A stretch of DNA of 64,000 nt from Arthrobacter sp. (GTDB lineage Bacteria; Actinomycetota; Actinomycetes; Actinomycetales; Micrococcaceae), in contig JAITLQ010000013.1 in NCBI GenBank assembly GCA_031277795.1, positions 186,001 to 250,000 of the forward strand. Reading direction: 5' to 3'. The position numbers were made by a program, and so were the translations under genes. Each line of letters starts with the position of its first letter. Position 1 is the stretch's first letter. Shown in pieces: positions 41,981 to 51,192 of the stretch. The notes under the pieces were generated by a model. That model was not told the origin of the DNA. It saw nothing but the letters and a program-made list of their open reading frames with translations, and searched no databases.

Positions 41981-42778
41981 TCAGTTGCTCAGGGCCAGCT
42001 CGGCGCGGAAGAAGGCGTCGGCGTCGCGCCGGGCCGCCGCGCGCTCGGAGGGATCCTCCCCCGCCGCCTCGAAGCCGACGGCCCGGGCCATCTCACGCTC
42101 AACAAACTCCGCGAGCGCGGCAGGCACCTCGCCGCTGCCCATCTCGCGGGTCCGCGACTTGAGTTCGATGAGGCCGAGGGCCGCGGAACGCACCTGCGAG
42201 CCCGGGTTGGCCTCGGCGAGCAGGGTGGGCAGGTCCATGGGAGGCAGGACCCGGTCGGGGTGCTCGGCGAGCCAGTGCAGCGCGGCGGCGGGGCGCAGCA
42301 CGTAGAAGAAACGCTTGAGGTTGGCCCGGCCCAGGCGCTGCTGCCGCGCCACGTGAAGGTAGTGCCGCCCCAGATCCTCGCGGCGCACCACGCGCTCGGC
42401 GAGCGCCAAGACCCGGTCCCTGAAGGCCGCGTCGCCGGAATAGACGATGGGAGAGCGCAGCCACTCGAGCGCAGCGGCGTTGCCCTTCACGATGAGCCTC
42501 ACCGCCTTGGCCAGGTCCCAGCCGTTGACGTCGAACACCGCATCGAGCGGCGTCTCGATGACGTCCCTGCGGGGCCAGAGCGAAAGGTAGTCGGCGGCCG
42601 GGCGCAGGTACAGGAAGCGGGCGTCGTAGTCGCTGTCGGGCGAGGGAAAGCCCCATGCGCGCGAACCGGACTCGATGGCCCACAGCACGCGCACCCCATG
42701 GGCGGCCTCCACACCGCCGAGCCGCTCGTCGATGCCGGCGACGACGGTGGGGTCCAGGCTGCTTGGCACGTTGCGCAT
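41981..42778 (-). CDS. Nucleotidyltransferase-fold protein (YcgL/DUF10127-like)
   Basis: A 265-residue protein of the DNA polymerase beta superfamily. The active-site block is AIESGSRAWGFPSPDSDYDARFLYLRP, with the GSRxWG motif and the DxD pair (about 36-54), then DVIETPLDAVFDVNGWDLAK (about 71-90) and LEWLRSPIVY. Members of this group are linked to predicted RNA-repair pathways, with unknown biochemical substrate. Monocistronic, on the opposite strand from the flanking nonulosonate operons, so it interrupts them. Confidence 0.82.
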   Translation of the reverse strand: MRNVPSSLDPTVVAGIDERLGGVEAAHGVRVLWAIESGSRAWGFPSPDSDYDARFLYLRPAADYLSLWPRRDVIETPLDAVFDVNGWDLAKAVRLIVKGNAAALEWLRSPIVYSGDAAFRDRVLALAERVVRREDLGRHYLHVARQQRLGRANLKRFFYVLRPAAALHWLAEHPDRVLPPMDLPTLLAEANPGSQVRSAALGLIELKSRTREMGSGEVPAALAEFVEREMARAVGFEAAGEDPSERAAARRDADAFFRAELALSN

Positions 42779-42825
42779 GCCCCAGGAGACTACCCGCGCG
42801 CCCTGGGCGATCGCTTTGCCTCGCG

Positions 42826-42875
42826 TTCACCTTGGCGTGGAGTAAGGGTCATGTCGCCCTCGTAGCGTCCAGTTC
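42826..42875 (+). promoter_or_regulatory. Promoter element of the glycosyltransferase operon
   Basis: TTCACC (42826-42831), 31 bases, TAGCGTC (42863-42869), six bases, then the ATG at 42876. A GTCA tetramer also falls at the same place inside the 31-base gap as in the neuA upstream region. TAGCGT as -10 would give a leaderless mRNA. Confidence 0.6.
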
Positions 42876-43871
42876 ATGGCCCCCGACCTCAGCTTGATCG
42901 TCACCGCTCACCAGCAGGCATCGTTCCTGCGGGATGCGCTGACGAGCCTCACCCGCCAGTTCGACGATCCCTCGCGCCTCGAGGTGATCGTGGTGGACGA
43001 CGGTTCCGATGACGACCCGGCGGCCGTGGTCAAGGAGTTTGCGGGGCGCCTCCCGCGCCTCGAGTTCCTCTCCCTCTCCCCCGCCCGCGGCGTCTCGGCC
43101 GCCCGCAACGCCGGCCTGGCCGTCGCGACGGGCAGGGCGGTTGCCGTGCTCGACGGGGACGATTGGTACGCCCCCGGCCACCTGGCCCACATGCTCGCGT
43201 GGCTGGACCGGCTCGGCGTCGATTTCGTCAAGTGCGATGTCATCCCAGACACCCGCGGGACCCGCGTCATCAAACCTGCCCCGCAGGCCAGGCGCCACGT
43301 ATCACTCGAGCCGAGCGGCTCGATCCTTCCCGTCGCGGCCGCGACCATGATCGATTACCCCTTTGTGTGGGCCGCCGTGTACCGCCGGGAACTGCTTGAC
43401 TCCGGCCTGCTGCACTTCGACGAGACGCTGCGCACCGCGGAGGACCGCGAAATCACGTGGCGCCTGCACCTGCAGGCCGCGAGCTTTGCCGTCGTGGACG
43501 CCCCCGGCATCCTGTACCGCCGCGGCGTCGCCACCTCGCTCACCGCGATTCCCGACGAGCGCCAGCTGGACTTCGGCCCGGCCTACCGCAAGATCCTCGC
43601 CGGCGTGCTGGCACATCCGGAGGCGGATCGTTTCCTGCCCAAGGCCCTACGCCAGTGCCTGGCTATCGCGCACCATCACGTGGCCCGTCAACACGAGCTC
43701 AGCCAGGCCACGCGCGCCGGGCTCGCCCCCGCCCTCCTCGAGGCCGTGACCGACCTGAGCCCCGCCCAGATTGCTGAGGCACTGGAGGGGCTTGACCCGA
43801 AGCGCCGCAAGGCCCTTCGCCCGCTCCTGGCCCCGGCCTTGCGCGCCGAAGGTGCGGAGGCCGCGGCATGA
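42876..43871 (+). CDS. Family 2 glycosyltransferase
   Basis: A 331-residue GT-A enzyme with an inverting family 2 N-terminal domain: LSLIVTAHQQASFLRDALTS (about 4-23), VIVVDDGSDDDPA (about 37-49), PARGVSAARNAGLAVATGRAV (beginning about 69) and VLDGDDWYAPGHL, the DxD metal site (about 90-102). ETLRTAEDREITWRLHLQA (about 183-201) is the acceptor-site acidic motif. First gene of a five-gene operon of glycosyltransferases; overlaps the next by 4 bp. Confidence 0.93.
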   Translation: MAPDLSLIVTAHQQASFLRDALTSLTRQFDDPSRLEVIVVDDGSDDDPAAVVKEFAGRLPRLEFLSLSPARGVSAARNAGLAVATGRAVAVLDGDDWYAPGHLAHMLAWLDRLGVDFVKCDVIPDTRGTRVIKPAPQARRHVSLEPSGSILPVAAATMIDYPFVWAAVYRRELLDSGLLHFDETLRTAEDREITWRLHLQAASFAVVDAPGILYRRGVATSLTAIPDERQLDFGPAYRKILAGVLAHPEADRFLPKALRQCLAIAHHHVARQHELSQATRAGLAPALLEAVTDLSPAQIAEALEGLDPKRRKALRPLLAPALRAEGAEAAA

Positions 43872-45298
43872 TTCATCTCTTCGAAGCCTCGACCCTCTAT
43901 CAAGTGGCGTCCCTCAACGCGATGCTCGGCTCGGGTGCGCTCGGTGAGCGCCGCGAGGGCGAGGAGCGCGTGCTCGTGCTCATCAACTCGGCCAGGCAGC
44001 CGGAGCTTGTCCCCTCCTTGCAGGAGACCCCCGGCTTTGAGCGGCTCGCCGCAGCCTTCGACCGGATCATCGACTTTGGCGCCCAGCTCTGGCCGCGGCG
44101 CCCCCACCAGTTCAACCCCCGCACCGAGGAGTTGCCCCTGTGGCAGAGCCTCCTGCGCACGCAGTGGGGGCTCGGGACCGAGCCGGTGCGGCTCTACCTT
44201 GAGTCGCTGCAGGCCAACCCGGCCAAGGCCCTCGCGCGGGTCTTTGGCTCCTCGCCGCTGGTGGTCCACTCGGACGGGCTCATGAGCTACGGTCCCACCC
44301 GCGTCACGCTGCCGCGGGACATCCTGCAGCGCGTTGATGCCGTGGCCTACCTGGATCTCTTGCCCGGCCTCAGCCCGATCTTGCTGCGGGAGACGGGCGC
44401 GCAACTCATCCCCGTCCCGGCGTCGGCTCTCGGCGAGCTCATCGCTGACTGGGCACGGGCCGAGCGCCCCTCGGAGCAGGCGGCCGCGGTCGCCAACACC
44501 CCGGACCGGGTCGCACTCCTCCTTGGTCAGTATCTCGCCGACCTGGGCATCGTCACGCCCGAGCAGGAGCGCGACTTGGCGGCCGCCATGCTCCACGAAG
44601 CCAAGGCCGCCGGAGCGAGCGTGGTGGCATACAAGCCGCACCCGAGCGCCTCGCTCACCTCGCTCCAAGCGGTCCTCGAGGCCGCCCGTGCCGCGGGCGT
44701 GGACGCCGTGATCCTGCCAGACACCGTGCCGGCCGAGGTCGTGGCCGAATGGGTCGACCCGGCCGTGGTGGTGTCCGCCTTCTCCACGGGCCTCGTGACT
44801 CTGCGGGCCACGCGCGGAGTACGCGCCGTGGCCGTCGGCACCGAGGAGCTCATGCCGCTCCTGAGCCCCTACCAAAACTCCAATCGGGTGCCTCTGATCC
44901 TCGCCGACGCCTTGTTGCGCCCCGGCTCCGATCCCCGGCTGGCCCAGGATCCTGCTCTCCTGCAGGGCCTCATGGAGGCCGTGGCCTACGCCATGCGTTC
45001 CACGCTCTTGCCGGAGCTGCGGCAGCCGGCCCAGGACTTCCTCACGCGGCACCCCGATCTGCGCGATCGCTACGTCAAACAGCGCCGACTGCGCGTGCTT
45101 GGCCTGCCCCACCGCGTCGGCCGGGCACCCTCGCGCGCCCACCGCTTGGCGCAGTGGATCTTGCGCGATCCGGAGTTGGCGCGCCGCACGCTCGGCACCC
45201 TGGGGCGGCTGCGTACCCCGGGTGGGTTGCGCGGCGGCCCCCGCCGGGCCGCGGGCGCCGTGGGCTCGCGCCTCGTGACCTGGTCCAAGCGGGGCTGA
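43868..45298 (+). CDS. Polysialyltransferase-family glycosyltransferase
   Basis: A 476-residue protein resembling bacterial polysialyltransferases (GT-B). Hallmarks are the acidic-Gly segment LVVHSDGLMSYGP (about 134-146), the CMP-binding HP motif AYKPHPSAS (about 254-262) and the S-S/T-type motif VVSAFSTGLVTLRA (about 299-312). It would transfer nonulosonic acid from the CMP donor made by the neuA product onto a growing chain. The Arg-rich C-terminal 80 residues may bind membrane phospholipid or polymer. Overlaps the GT2 gene by 4 bp and is followed after one base by a diverged paralogue. Confidence 0.85.
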   Translation: MIHLFEASTLYQVASLNAMLGSGALGERREGEERVLVLINSARQPELVPSLQETPGFERLAAAFDRIIDFGAQLWPRRPHQFNPRTEELPLWQSLLRTQWGLGTEPVRLYLESLQANPAKALARVFGSSPLVVHSDGLMSYGPTRVTLPRDILQRVDAVAYLDLLPGLSPILLRETGAQLIPVPASALGELIADWARAERPSEQAAAVANTPDRVALLLGQYLADLGIVTPEQERDLAAAMLHEAKAAGASVVAYKPHPSASLTSLQAVLEAARAAGVDAVILPDTVPAEVVAEWVDPAVVVSAFSTGLVTLRATRGVRAVAVGTEELMPLLSPYQNSNRVPLILADALLRPGSDPRLAQDPALLQGLMEAVAYAMRSTLLPELRQPAQDFLTRHPDLRDRYVKQRRLRVLGLPHRVGRAPSRAHRLAQWILRDPELARRTLGTLGRLRTPGGLRGGPRRAAGAVGSRLVTWSKRG

Positions 45299-45299
45299 C

Positions 45300-46820
45300 A
45301 TGCGCCTGTTGCTGCACGCCGCGAGCCCTGCTGGGCTCCTGACCCTGCTCGCCGCCACGGCGGCCGGGGTCCTGCCCTCGTCCAGCGACCGCGTCATCGT
45401 CTTCGACTCCCGCACGGCCCCCGGCCGCGCCGTCGGCGAGGCGCTCGCCTCCGGGCTGCGCCTCCCCGCCTCCGACGCCCCGCTGGACCTCGGCACCCGC
45501 TCCGATGCGGCCGACGTGCTGCGCTCGCTTGCGCCGTCCGTCGTGGTGCTCGACGCCGCCGCCCCGGAGGCTGCGGAGCGCCTCGCCGCGGCGGCGGGCA
45601 AGGCCCGCCTTGTCCTGCTCGACGACGGGGACGCAGGACCCTGCCCCACCCCCTCCCAGCTCTCTCGCCTCACGCGGGCCAGGATCAAGGCCCTCGTGTA
45701 CGCCGAGCTCGTGCCGGGCCTGCGCCCCGTCCTGTTGCGCGAACGGGCCGTCTCGCTGCACGCCGTCCCCCTGGCCTCGCTGCGCGCGAGCGCGGAGGCC
45801 TGGGCGGCCTCGCTGTCCGCCCCCCGCCGGATCCTGGAGTGGAAGGCGGCGGGGGAACGCACGGCGCTCGTGCTCGGCCGCGACCTTCCCGGGCTGGGCA
45901 AGCACACCGAGGCGGAGGCGACGCGCCTCGCCGGGCGCCTGATGGACGCCGCGCTCGACACCGGCCTGCGGGCCGTCACCTACCTGCCGGCCCCCGTGCA
46001 CGGGAAGGCGGACGCCCGGCGGTTGGCCGAGGCGGCAGCGGCGGTCGGCCTGGCCAGCGCCGTCCTTCCCTCCGGCCTCCCGCCGGCGGTGGCCCACCAC
46101 CTCGTGCGGCCGGCGCTGACGCTCTCGGTGGACGATCCCTGGCTGCTCGCGCTGCGATCCCACGGCGGCGAACGCGTGCAGTCGGTGGCCACCGGCCGCG
46201 TGCTCCCGCGCCTCGCCTCCCTGGCCGACCCCGCCCGCCCCCGGCTCGCGCTCGTCGACGCCGTCCTGCGCCGCGGCCTCCCCCTTCCCTCCGAGGAGGC
46301 GGCGCCCGGTCCGCGCCCCACCGGCCAGGGCGGGCCCACGTCCCCGGGCCAGCTGCAGGAGCTAGTGGACGCCGTGGCCTTCGCGGTGGCGCCCCAGCTC
46401 CTGGCGGAGCTGCGCCCCACCGCAACCCGCACCTTGCTCCACTCCCCCGCGCTGCGCAGCGCCTACGTTCCTTCCAAACTCCTGAAGTCCTTGCGGCTCG
46501 AGGCCGAGCCTCCCGCCGCCGACGCGGGGTGGGATGCGCCACCCACCCCGGGTGGCCCCGGTTCCCGGTCGGCGACGGGAGCGGCTCCGGTGCCGGACTC
46601 CGGGCCGGCCCGCGGGTCGGCGACCGGGTCGGCGAAAGGATCGACCAGCAGCCGGGCCGGGGGCCACCGCCCCGCCGTGGCGGACCGGCACCGCCTCGAT
46701 CCGGCAGGTCTTGAGTCGGCGCGCCTCGAGCGCCGCTCCGGCCGACGCGCGGTGGCCGGCGCCGCCGCGGGGATCGCCACGGGGCTGCGCCAGTGGTGGC
46801 AGAGGGGAAGCAACGCATGA
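45300..46820 (+). CDS. Diverged polysialyltransferase paralogue, catalytic motifs degraded
   Basis: A 506-residue protein collinear with the preceding one: LVLLDDGDAGPCP against its VHSDGLMSYGP, ALVYAELVPGLRPVLLRE against AVAYLDLLPGLSPILLRE, and a matching Rossmann-like second half. The HP motif KPHPS is replaced by LPAPVHG (about 224) and the S-S/T motif by LSVDDPW (about 275-281), so transferase activity is doubtful. The last 110 residues are disordered and Gly/Arg-rich, ending in a basic helix. It may be a pseudo-enzyme subunit or have a new specificity. Its stop overlaps the next start by 4 bp. Confidence 0.75.
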   Translation: MRLLLHAASPAGLLTLLAATAAGVLPSSSDRVIVFDSRTAPGRAVGEALASGLRLPASDAPLDLGTRSDAADVLRSLAPSVVVLDAAAPEAAERLAAAAGKARLVLLDDGDAGPCPTPSQLSRLTRARIKALVYAELVPGLRPVLLRERAVSLHAVPLASLRASAEAWAASLSAPRRILEWKAAGERTALVLGRDLPGLGKHTEAEATRLAGRLMDAALDTGLRAVTYLPAPVHGKADARRLAEAAAAVGLASAVLPSGLPPAVAHHLVRPALTLSVDDPWLLALRSHGGERVQSVATGRVLPRLASLADPARPRLALVDAVLRRGLPLPSEEAAPGPRPTGQGGPTSPGQLQELVDAVAFAVAPQLLAELRPTATRTLLHSPALRSAYVPSKLLKSLRLEAEPPAADAGWDAPPTPGGPGSRSATGAAPVPDSGPARGSATGSAKGSTSSRAGGHRPAVADRHRLDPAGLESARLERRSGRRAVAGAAAGIATGLRQWWQRGSNA

Positions 46821-47875
46821 GCCAGCTGCCCGCCGCGCGGAGTGTCCCGCCCCACGCCGCCCGGGCCATCGCCCGGCCGCGCCACGGCAGGGCCACCTTC
46901 TGGGTCGAGTCACCCCTGCAGCTGCTCAGCGCCATCGAGGCCCACACGGCGGGGCTCACGGGCGACGCCACGGAGGTGAACCTGCGCCCGGACACGCCCG
47001 GCCTGGACACCACGCGGGCCACACTGGAGACCGCGCTGCCCTCCGGCGTCGTGCTCCACGAGGGTAACGGCCGGCTCGGCGCCGCCTGGACGTCACAACA
47101 CCACCGCTGGGGCGTGGGTGACCTGCATTCCGGCCAGGTCCAGCGCGCCCTCCTGGCTCCGCTGGGCGAGCGCGAGCTCATCATCATCGACGACGGCCTG
47201 GCCACGCTCGCCCTGCTTGAGCAGCTTGCCTCGGACCGCCCGGTCCCGCTCGTCAGGCAGAGCGCGCCGGGCGGGGGCCAGCGCCGCGCCCTCGGCCTCG
47301 CCCTCTGGCACCTCACCCGTGCGCGGGCGGCCGCTGGCAAGGTGCTCGTGGTGACGGCCATGCCCCTTCCCCAGGAGCTGCACCGGCGCCTGAACGAGGT
47401 GGGCATCGCCGTGGAGGGGCACCGCTTCGAGTGGTTGCGCGCCCAGCCGGTCGACGAGACCTTCTCGGAACCCACCATGGTGATCGGCTCCGCCCTCGCG
47501 GCGGACGGGCTCATCCGCGAGGAACCGTACCTGCGTTGGGTCGAGTCCCTCACCGAAGAGGGCCCGCTCTCCTACTTCCCCCACCGCCGCGAGCGCGGCG
47601 ACGCGCTCGCGCGGCTCGCCGCGCATCCGCGCATCACGGTGCGCCCCAATACCGTCCCCGTGGAAATGCGCCTGCGCGGCCTCTTCCCCGGTCAACGCGT
47701 GCAGGCGCTTCCGTCCACCGCCATCCCCTCGCTGCGGCTCCTGCTCGGCGGCCGGGATGTGCGCGTGCACGGCAGCCGGGTCCCCGAAAGCTGGTGGACC
47801 GCTGCGGCGTCCCCCGAGCTGCGGGCCCACCTGCAATCCTCCGTCCTCTCACCATCCCCAAGGAGCGCCGAGTGA
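46817..47875 (+). CDS. Sialyltransferase-like GT-B protein
   Basis: A 352-residue protein with motifs shared by GT52/polysialyltransferase-type enzymes: FWVESPLQLLSAIEAH at the N terminus, the D/E-D/E-G motif LIIIDDGLATL (about 123-133), the HP motif LSYFPHRRERG (about 253-263), and the S-S/T motif QALPSTAIPSLRLLLG (about 297-312). All three are intact, unlike in the neighbour upstream. A probable initiating or alternative linkage sialyl/Kdn transferase. ATG at 46817 overlaps the previous stop; its own stop overlaps the next GTG. Confidence 0.82.
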   Translation: MSQLPAARSVPPHAARAIARPRHGRATFWVESPLQLLSAIEAHTAGLTGDATEVNLRPDTPGLDTTRATLETALPSGVVLHEGNGRLGAAWTSQHHRWGVGDLHSGQVQRALLAPLGERELIIIDDGLATLALLEQLASDRPVPLVRQSAPGGGQRRALGLALWHLTRARAAAGKVLVVTAMPLPQELHRRLNEVGIAVEGHRFEWLRAQPVDETFSEPTMVIGSALAADGLIREEPYLRWVESLTEEGPLSYFPHRRERGDALARLAAHPRITVRPNTVPVEMRLRGLFPGQRVQALPSTAIPSLRLLLGGRDVRVHGSRVPESWWTAAASPELRAHLQSSVLSPSPRSAE

Positions 47876-49242
47876 CCGGCACCATCCTGGCCATCGCCGA
47901 CTCGGATTCGTACCTCAAGTACGCCGTCCACTTCCTTGAGCACCTGCCCCAGTGGCGGCGCCAGGTGATGGTGGTGCGCTCCCCCGTGCAGCCCACGAGC
48001 GTGCAGACGCGGGCCGCCTTGGAGGGCACCTTCCTGCAGGGCCGCACCCCGGCCGTCCTCCCGCTCAAGCGGCTTGCCTCCAACGCCAACCCGGCGCCCG
48101 ACGTCGTGCTGGTCGCCGCCACGGGTCCCGTGGCGCGCGAGGTGCTCCTGCAATGGAGCGCCGCGCCGCGCCGCCCAGCGCTCGTCACGGCGCTGCCCGG
48201 CATCGCCCTGCCCGCCACGCGCCTCGCGCTCAGTTTCCGCGAACTCAGCGACCTCTTCCTCGTCCATTCCCTCGCAGAGGGCGAGGAATTCGCGCGGCTC
48301 GGTGCCCTGCCGGCCGCCCCGCTCGTGCTGTCCGCCGGCTCGGGGAGGCCCGACACCGCCGAGGAGCAGGCAGCGGAGGGGCCGGATCCGGAGCGCCCGG
48401 CCGACGACGGCCCCGACCCGGCGGACACCCCCCTTCCGGAGGACGAGAAGCCAGCGTCCGTGGTGCCGGCCGCTGCGGAGGAGCTCGTGCCCCCGGCCAT
48501 GGCCCTGGCCCGGCTGCCCATGCTTCGTCACCACGCTCCCCCGCCCCAGAGCACGGCCCCCGTGACCCGGCTCGTCTTTGCGGCGCAGGCCAAGATGCCC
48601 TTCGAACGCGAGGAACGCCGCACCGTCCTGCTGGAGCTAGCCGCCTGCTCCCGCGAGCGCCCAGGGGTGGAGGTGATCATCAAGCTGCGTGCGCGGCGCG
48701 GGGAACCGCAGACGCATCGGGAGCTTCACCCCTACGACGCGCTCTGGGAGGAGCTGACCCAGGAGGGTCTCGTCCGCGGCAACGAGCTCTCGTGGGAGGC
48801 CGGCCCCCTCGCGCCTCTGCTGACGCCGGGCACGGCCCTCGTCACGGTGTCCTCCACCGCCGCCATCGAGGCGATCGACCGGGGCATCCCCGTGGCGATC
48901 CTGAGCGATTTCGGCGTCTCGGAGAGGCTGCTGAACTCCCTGTTCGAGGGCTCCGGGCTGTTGGCGACCCTCGCCGAGGTGCGCGCCCTGCGCCTGCCGT
49001 CGCTCGAGCCGCGCTGGGCCCACCGCAACTACTTCCACGAGCCGCTGCGGGTCTCCTCCGGCTGGCGCGAGGCGGCAGCGGCCCTCGACGACGTGGCGGA
49101 TCTCGCCCGGCGCGGCGAGCTCACCCAGGACCCGGCGGTGCTGGCCAGGGCACGCTCGCGGGCGTGGCGCGCCAGGCTGCGCACGCGCCTGCCCCAACCG
49201 GTGCTGCGGGCCTCCCAGTTCCTGCGCCAGGTGACCGGCTGA
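47872..49242 (+). CDS. DUF6716-type putative glycosyltransferase
   Basis: A 456-residue protein resembling the DUF6716 putative glycosyltransferase group. It begins [22 protein letters not shown], has a GT-B-like N-domain, an acidic Pro/Asp/Glu-rich insert (about 155-205), then [20 protein letters not shown] (about 230-250), [17 protein letters not shown], and [20 protein letters not shown] (about 325-344), an S-S/T-like motif followed by a loop that commonly binds the sugar donor. GTG start, co-translated with the preceding gene. Last gene of the polymer operon. Confidence 0.82.
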   Translation: MTGTILAIADSDSYLKYAVHFLEHLPQWRRQVMVVRSPVQPTSVQTRAALEGTFLQGRTPAVLPLKRLASNANPAPDVVLVAATGPVAREVLLQWSAAPRRPALVTALPGIALPATRLALSFRELSDLFLVHSLAEGEEFARLGALPAAPLVLSAGSGRPDTAEEQAAEGPDPERPADDGPDPADTPLPEDEKPASVVPAAAEELVPPAMALARLPMLRHHAPPPQSTAPVTRLVFAAQAKMPFEREERRTVLLELAACSRERPGVEVIIKLRARRGEPQTHRELHPYDALWEELTQEGLVRGNELSWEAGPLAPLLTPGTALVTVSSTAAIEAIDRGIPVAILSDFGVSERLLNSLFEGSGLLATLAEVRALRLPSLEPRWAHRNYFHEPLRVSSGWREAAAALDDVADLARRGELTQDPAVLARARSRAWRARLRTRLPQPVLRASQFLRQVTG

Positions 49243-49295
49243 GCGCCCCCACCCTGGCCCGGAGGACGTCAAGCGGGCTCACAGCCTGGCTGGAC

Positions 49296-49301
49296 TAGAC
49301 T
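49296..49301 (+). promoter_or_regulatory. Possible -10 element of ino1
   Basis: TAGACT at 49296-49301, about 90 bases before the GTG start, fits the actinobacterial TANNNT -10 pattern. No convincing -35 is visible. The leader between it and the gene contains no clear structure. Confidence 0.4.
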
Positions 49302-49393
49302 GGATCGCAACTGTGCGCGCGCCTGCCCCCGACCACGACGGTCCCGGGCACGGCGCGCGTCGAGCGAATCAAGAATTCCAAGGAGACGATTTC

Positions 49394-50479
49394 GTGTCGG
49401 ATCATCCTCTCCGGGTCGCCATCGTCGGCGTGGGAAACTGCGCGTCCTCGCTGGTCCAGGGCGTCGAGTACTACCGCGACGCCGACCCGAACACCACCGT
49501 TCCCGGGCTGATGCACGTCCAGTTCGGCGACTACCACGTGAACGACGTCCAGTTCGTGGCCGCGTTCGATGTGGACGCCAAGAAGGTGGGCCTCGACCTC
49601 TCCGAGGCCATCAACGCCTCCGAGAACAACACCATCAAGCTCGCGGACGTGCCCACCACGGGCGTCACGGTGCAGCGCGGCGTGACCCTGGACGGCCTGG
49701 GCAAGTACTACCGCCAGACCATCGAGGAGTCCGCCGAGGCCCCCGTGGACGTGGTGCAGGCCCTCAAGGACGCCAAGGTTGACGTCCTGGTCTCCTACCT
49801 CCCGGTCGGCTCCGAGCAGGCGGACAAGTTCTACGCCCAGTGCGCCATCGACGCGCACGTCGCGTTCGTGAACGCCCTGCCCGTCTTCATCGCCGGCACG
49901 AAGGAATGGGCCGACAAGTTCACCGAGGCCGGCGTGCCGATCGTGGGCGATGACATCAAGTCCCAGATCGGCGCCACCATCACGCACCGCGTGATGGCCA
50001 AGCTGTTCGAGGATCGCGGCGTCACGCTGGATCGCACGTACCAGCTGAACGTGGGCGGCAACATGGACTTCAAGAACATGCTCGAGCGCGAGCGCCTCGA
50101 GTCCAAGAAGATCTCCAAGACGCAGGCCGTCACCTCCAACACCTCCGCCGAGCTGGCCGAGGATGACGTCCACATCGGTCCCTCCGATTACGTCGCGTGG
50201 CTGGATGATCGCAAGTGGGCGTTCGTGCGCCTCGAGGGCCGCAACTTCGGCGACGCCCCCGTGTCGCTCGAGTACAAGCTGGAGGTCTGGGACTCCCCGA
50301 ACTCCGCCGGTGTCATCATCGACGCCGTCCGTGCGGCCAAGATCGCGCTGGATCGCGGCATCGGTGGCCCCATCCTCTCCGCGAGCTCGTACTTCATGAA
50401 GTCCCCGCCGGAGCAGTACAACGACGACATCGCCAAGGAGAAGGTCGAGGCCTTCATCCGCGGCGACGTTGAGCGCTGA
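49394..50479 (+). CDS. ino1: Inositol-3-phosphate synthase (actinobacterial type)
   Basis: A 361-residue NAD-dependent enzyme converting glucose 6-phosphate to inositol 3-phosphate, the first step to phosphatidylinositol and mycothiol. The NAD-binding [20 protein letters not shown] (about 7-26), [20 protein letters not shown] (about 132-151), [19 protein letters not shown] (about 178-196), [13 protein letters not shown] (about 217-229) and the Lys-containing [11 protein letters not shown] (about 235-245) are conserved. GTG start with AAGGAGA upstream. Monocistronic with its own terminator. Confidence 0.97.
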   Translation: MSDHPLRVAIVGVGNCASSLVQGVEYYRDADPNTTVPGLMHVQFGDYHVNDVQFVAAFDVDAKKVGLDLSEAINASENNTIKLADVPTTGVTVQRGVTLDGLGKYYRQTIEESAEAPVDVVQALKDAKVDVLVSYLPVGSEQADKFYAQCAIDAHVAFVNALPVFIAGTKEWADKFTEAGVPIVGDDIKSQIGATITHRVMAKLFEDRGVTLDRTYQLNVGGNMDFKNMLERERLESKKISKTQAVTSNTSAELAEDDVHIGPSDYVAWLDDRKWAFVRLEGRNFGDAPVSLEYKLEVWDSPNSAGVIIDAVRAAKIALDRGIGGPILSASSYFMKSPPEQYNDDIAKEKVEAFIRGDVER

Positions 50480-50540
50480 GGCGCCTCACCTCTCGTGAGC
50501 ACCCGGCGCCCGGGGCGATGAAGACCCCCCCGGACGCGCG

Positions 50541-50574
50541 AAGGCCGCGCAGGCTTCTTGGCCTGCGCGGCCTT
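50541..50574. terminator. ino1 terminator
   Basis: Perfect 14-nt arms at 50541-50554 and 50561-50574 with a 6-nt loop, ending in TTT on the + strand. It also lies just past the last small ORF on the - strand. Confidence 0.88.
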
Positions 50575-50603
50575 TGCGTTGGCGGGATGCCGACGGGCGT
50601 CCG

Positions 50604-50747
50604 TCAGCGGTACGAGCGAACGGTCCATAGCTGCGTCTCCATTTCAAGGCGCAGCCTCTCGGCGCGCTCGGTGCCGGGAACCTCGGGGGCGGGGTGCCAC
50701 GGGGTGCCGGTGGTGAACCAGCCGCGGGCACTTTGGCGGTTTTTCAT
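50604..50747 (-). CDS. Small ORF of unknown function (47 aa)
   Basis: A 47-codon ORF beginning MKNRQSARGWF and ending WTVRSYR, with a very strong ribosome binding site (GGGAGGTGA, six bases before the ATG). Its start overlaps the stop of the preceding small ORF by 4 bp, typical of co-translated genes. The peptide is basic and Pro-rich, with no membrane segment or Cys. No family is recognised. Confidence 0.55.
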   Translation of the reverse strand: MKNRQSARGWFTTGTPWHPAPEVPGTERAERLRLEMETQLWTVRSYR

Positions 50748-50881
50748 CGCGTTTCACCTCCCTTCATGGGCAGGCGGGTGAGCGCATCCTTGGGCTGCTT
50801 GAGCACGGCGGGGCCGGCAAAGATCAGCTCGGTGCGATGGGCGCTGGGGGTGGAGGCGGTGAGAGGGGTAGTGCGGGCCAT
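50744..50881 (-). CDS. Small ORF of unknown function (45 aa)
   Basis: A 45-codon ORF beginning MARTTPLTASTPSAHR and ending MKGGETR; its last codons encode the ribosome binding site of the next small ORF, whose ATG overlaps this TGA. A weak AGGA lies about 14 bases upstream of the ATG. Codons are rich in third-position G/C like the rest of the genome. No known domain. Confidence 0.5.
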   Translation of the reverse strand: MARTTPLTASTPSAHRTELIFAGPAVLKQPKDALTRLPMKGGETR

Positions 50882-50985
50882 GACCGGTGAATCCTGTCGA
50901 TGAGGCGTGTATTAGGGAAGTTCATCCCGCCTCGGATCCGGTCTCTACCGGTGGTGCGCCTGCGGCGCGCGATCAAAAAGGTTGA

Positions 50986-51105
50986 TCAGAGCGAACCCAG
51001 GACCGAGGTGGGGGAAGTGACGGTGGCAATCCCGGCGCGATCGCGCACGGTCGGATTGATTCCACGAAGAGCTCCGGCATAGAAGCCGATCTGGATATTC
51101 ATCAT
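50986..51105 (-). CDS. Small ORF of unknown function (39 aa)
   Basis: A 39-codon ORF beginning MMNIQIGFYAGALRG and ending VLGSL. The ATG is preceded by AAGGAGGTGG at proper distance, among the strongest ribosome binding sites in the window. The second ATG, next codon, is an alternative start. First of three small ORFs on the minus strand between pcnA and ino1. No family recognised. Confidence 0.55.
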   Translation of the reverse strand: MMNIQIGFYAGALRGINPTVRDRAGIATVTSPTSVLGSL

Positions 51106-51192
51106 CTTGTCCCACCTCCTTATGGCTGGGTTCGGGCCGCGAGCGACCTTGTCAGGGTCTACGGCGAAGTGTGTAGTTGGCCTGCGACCGCC

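Noticed and set aside
50518-50781. 87-residue plus-strand frame after ino1
   Set aside because: It spans the ino1 terminator, has no ribosome binding site, and lies opposite the small ORFs that do have strong sites.
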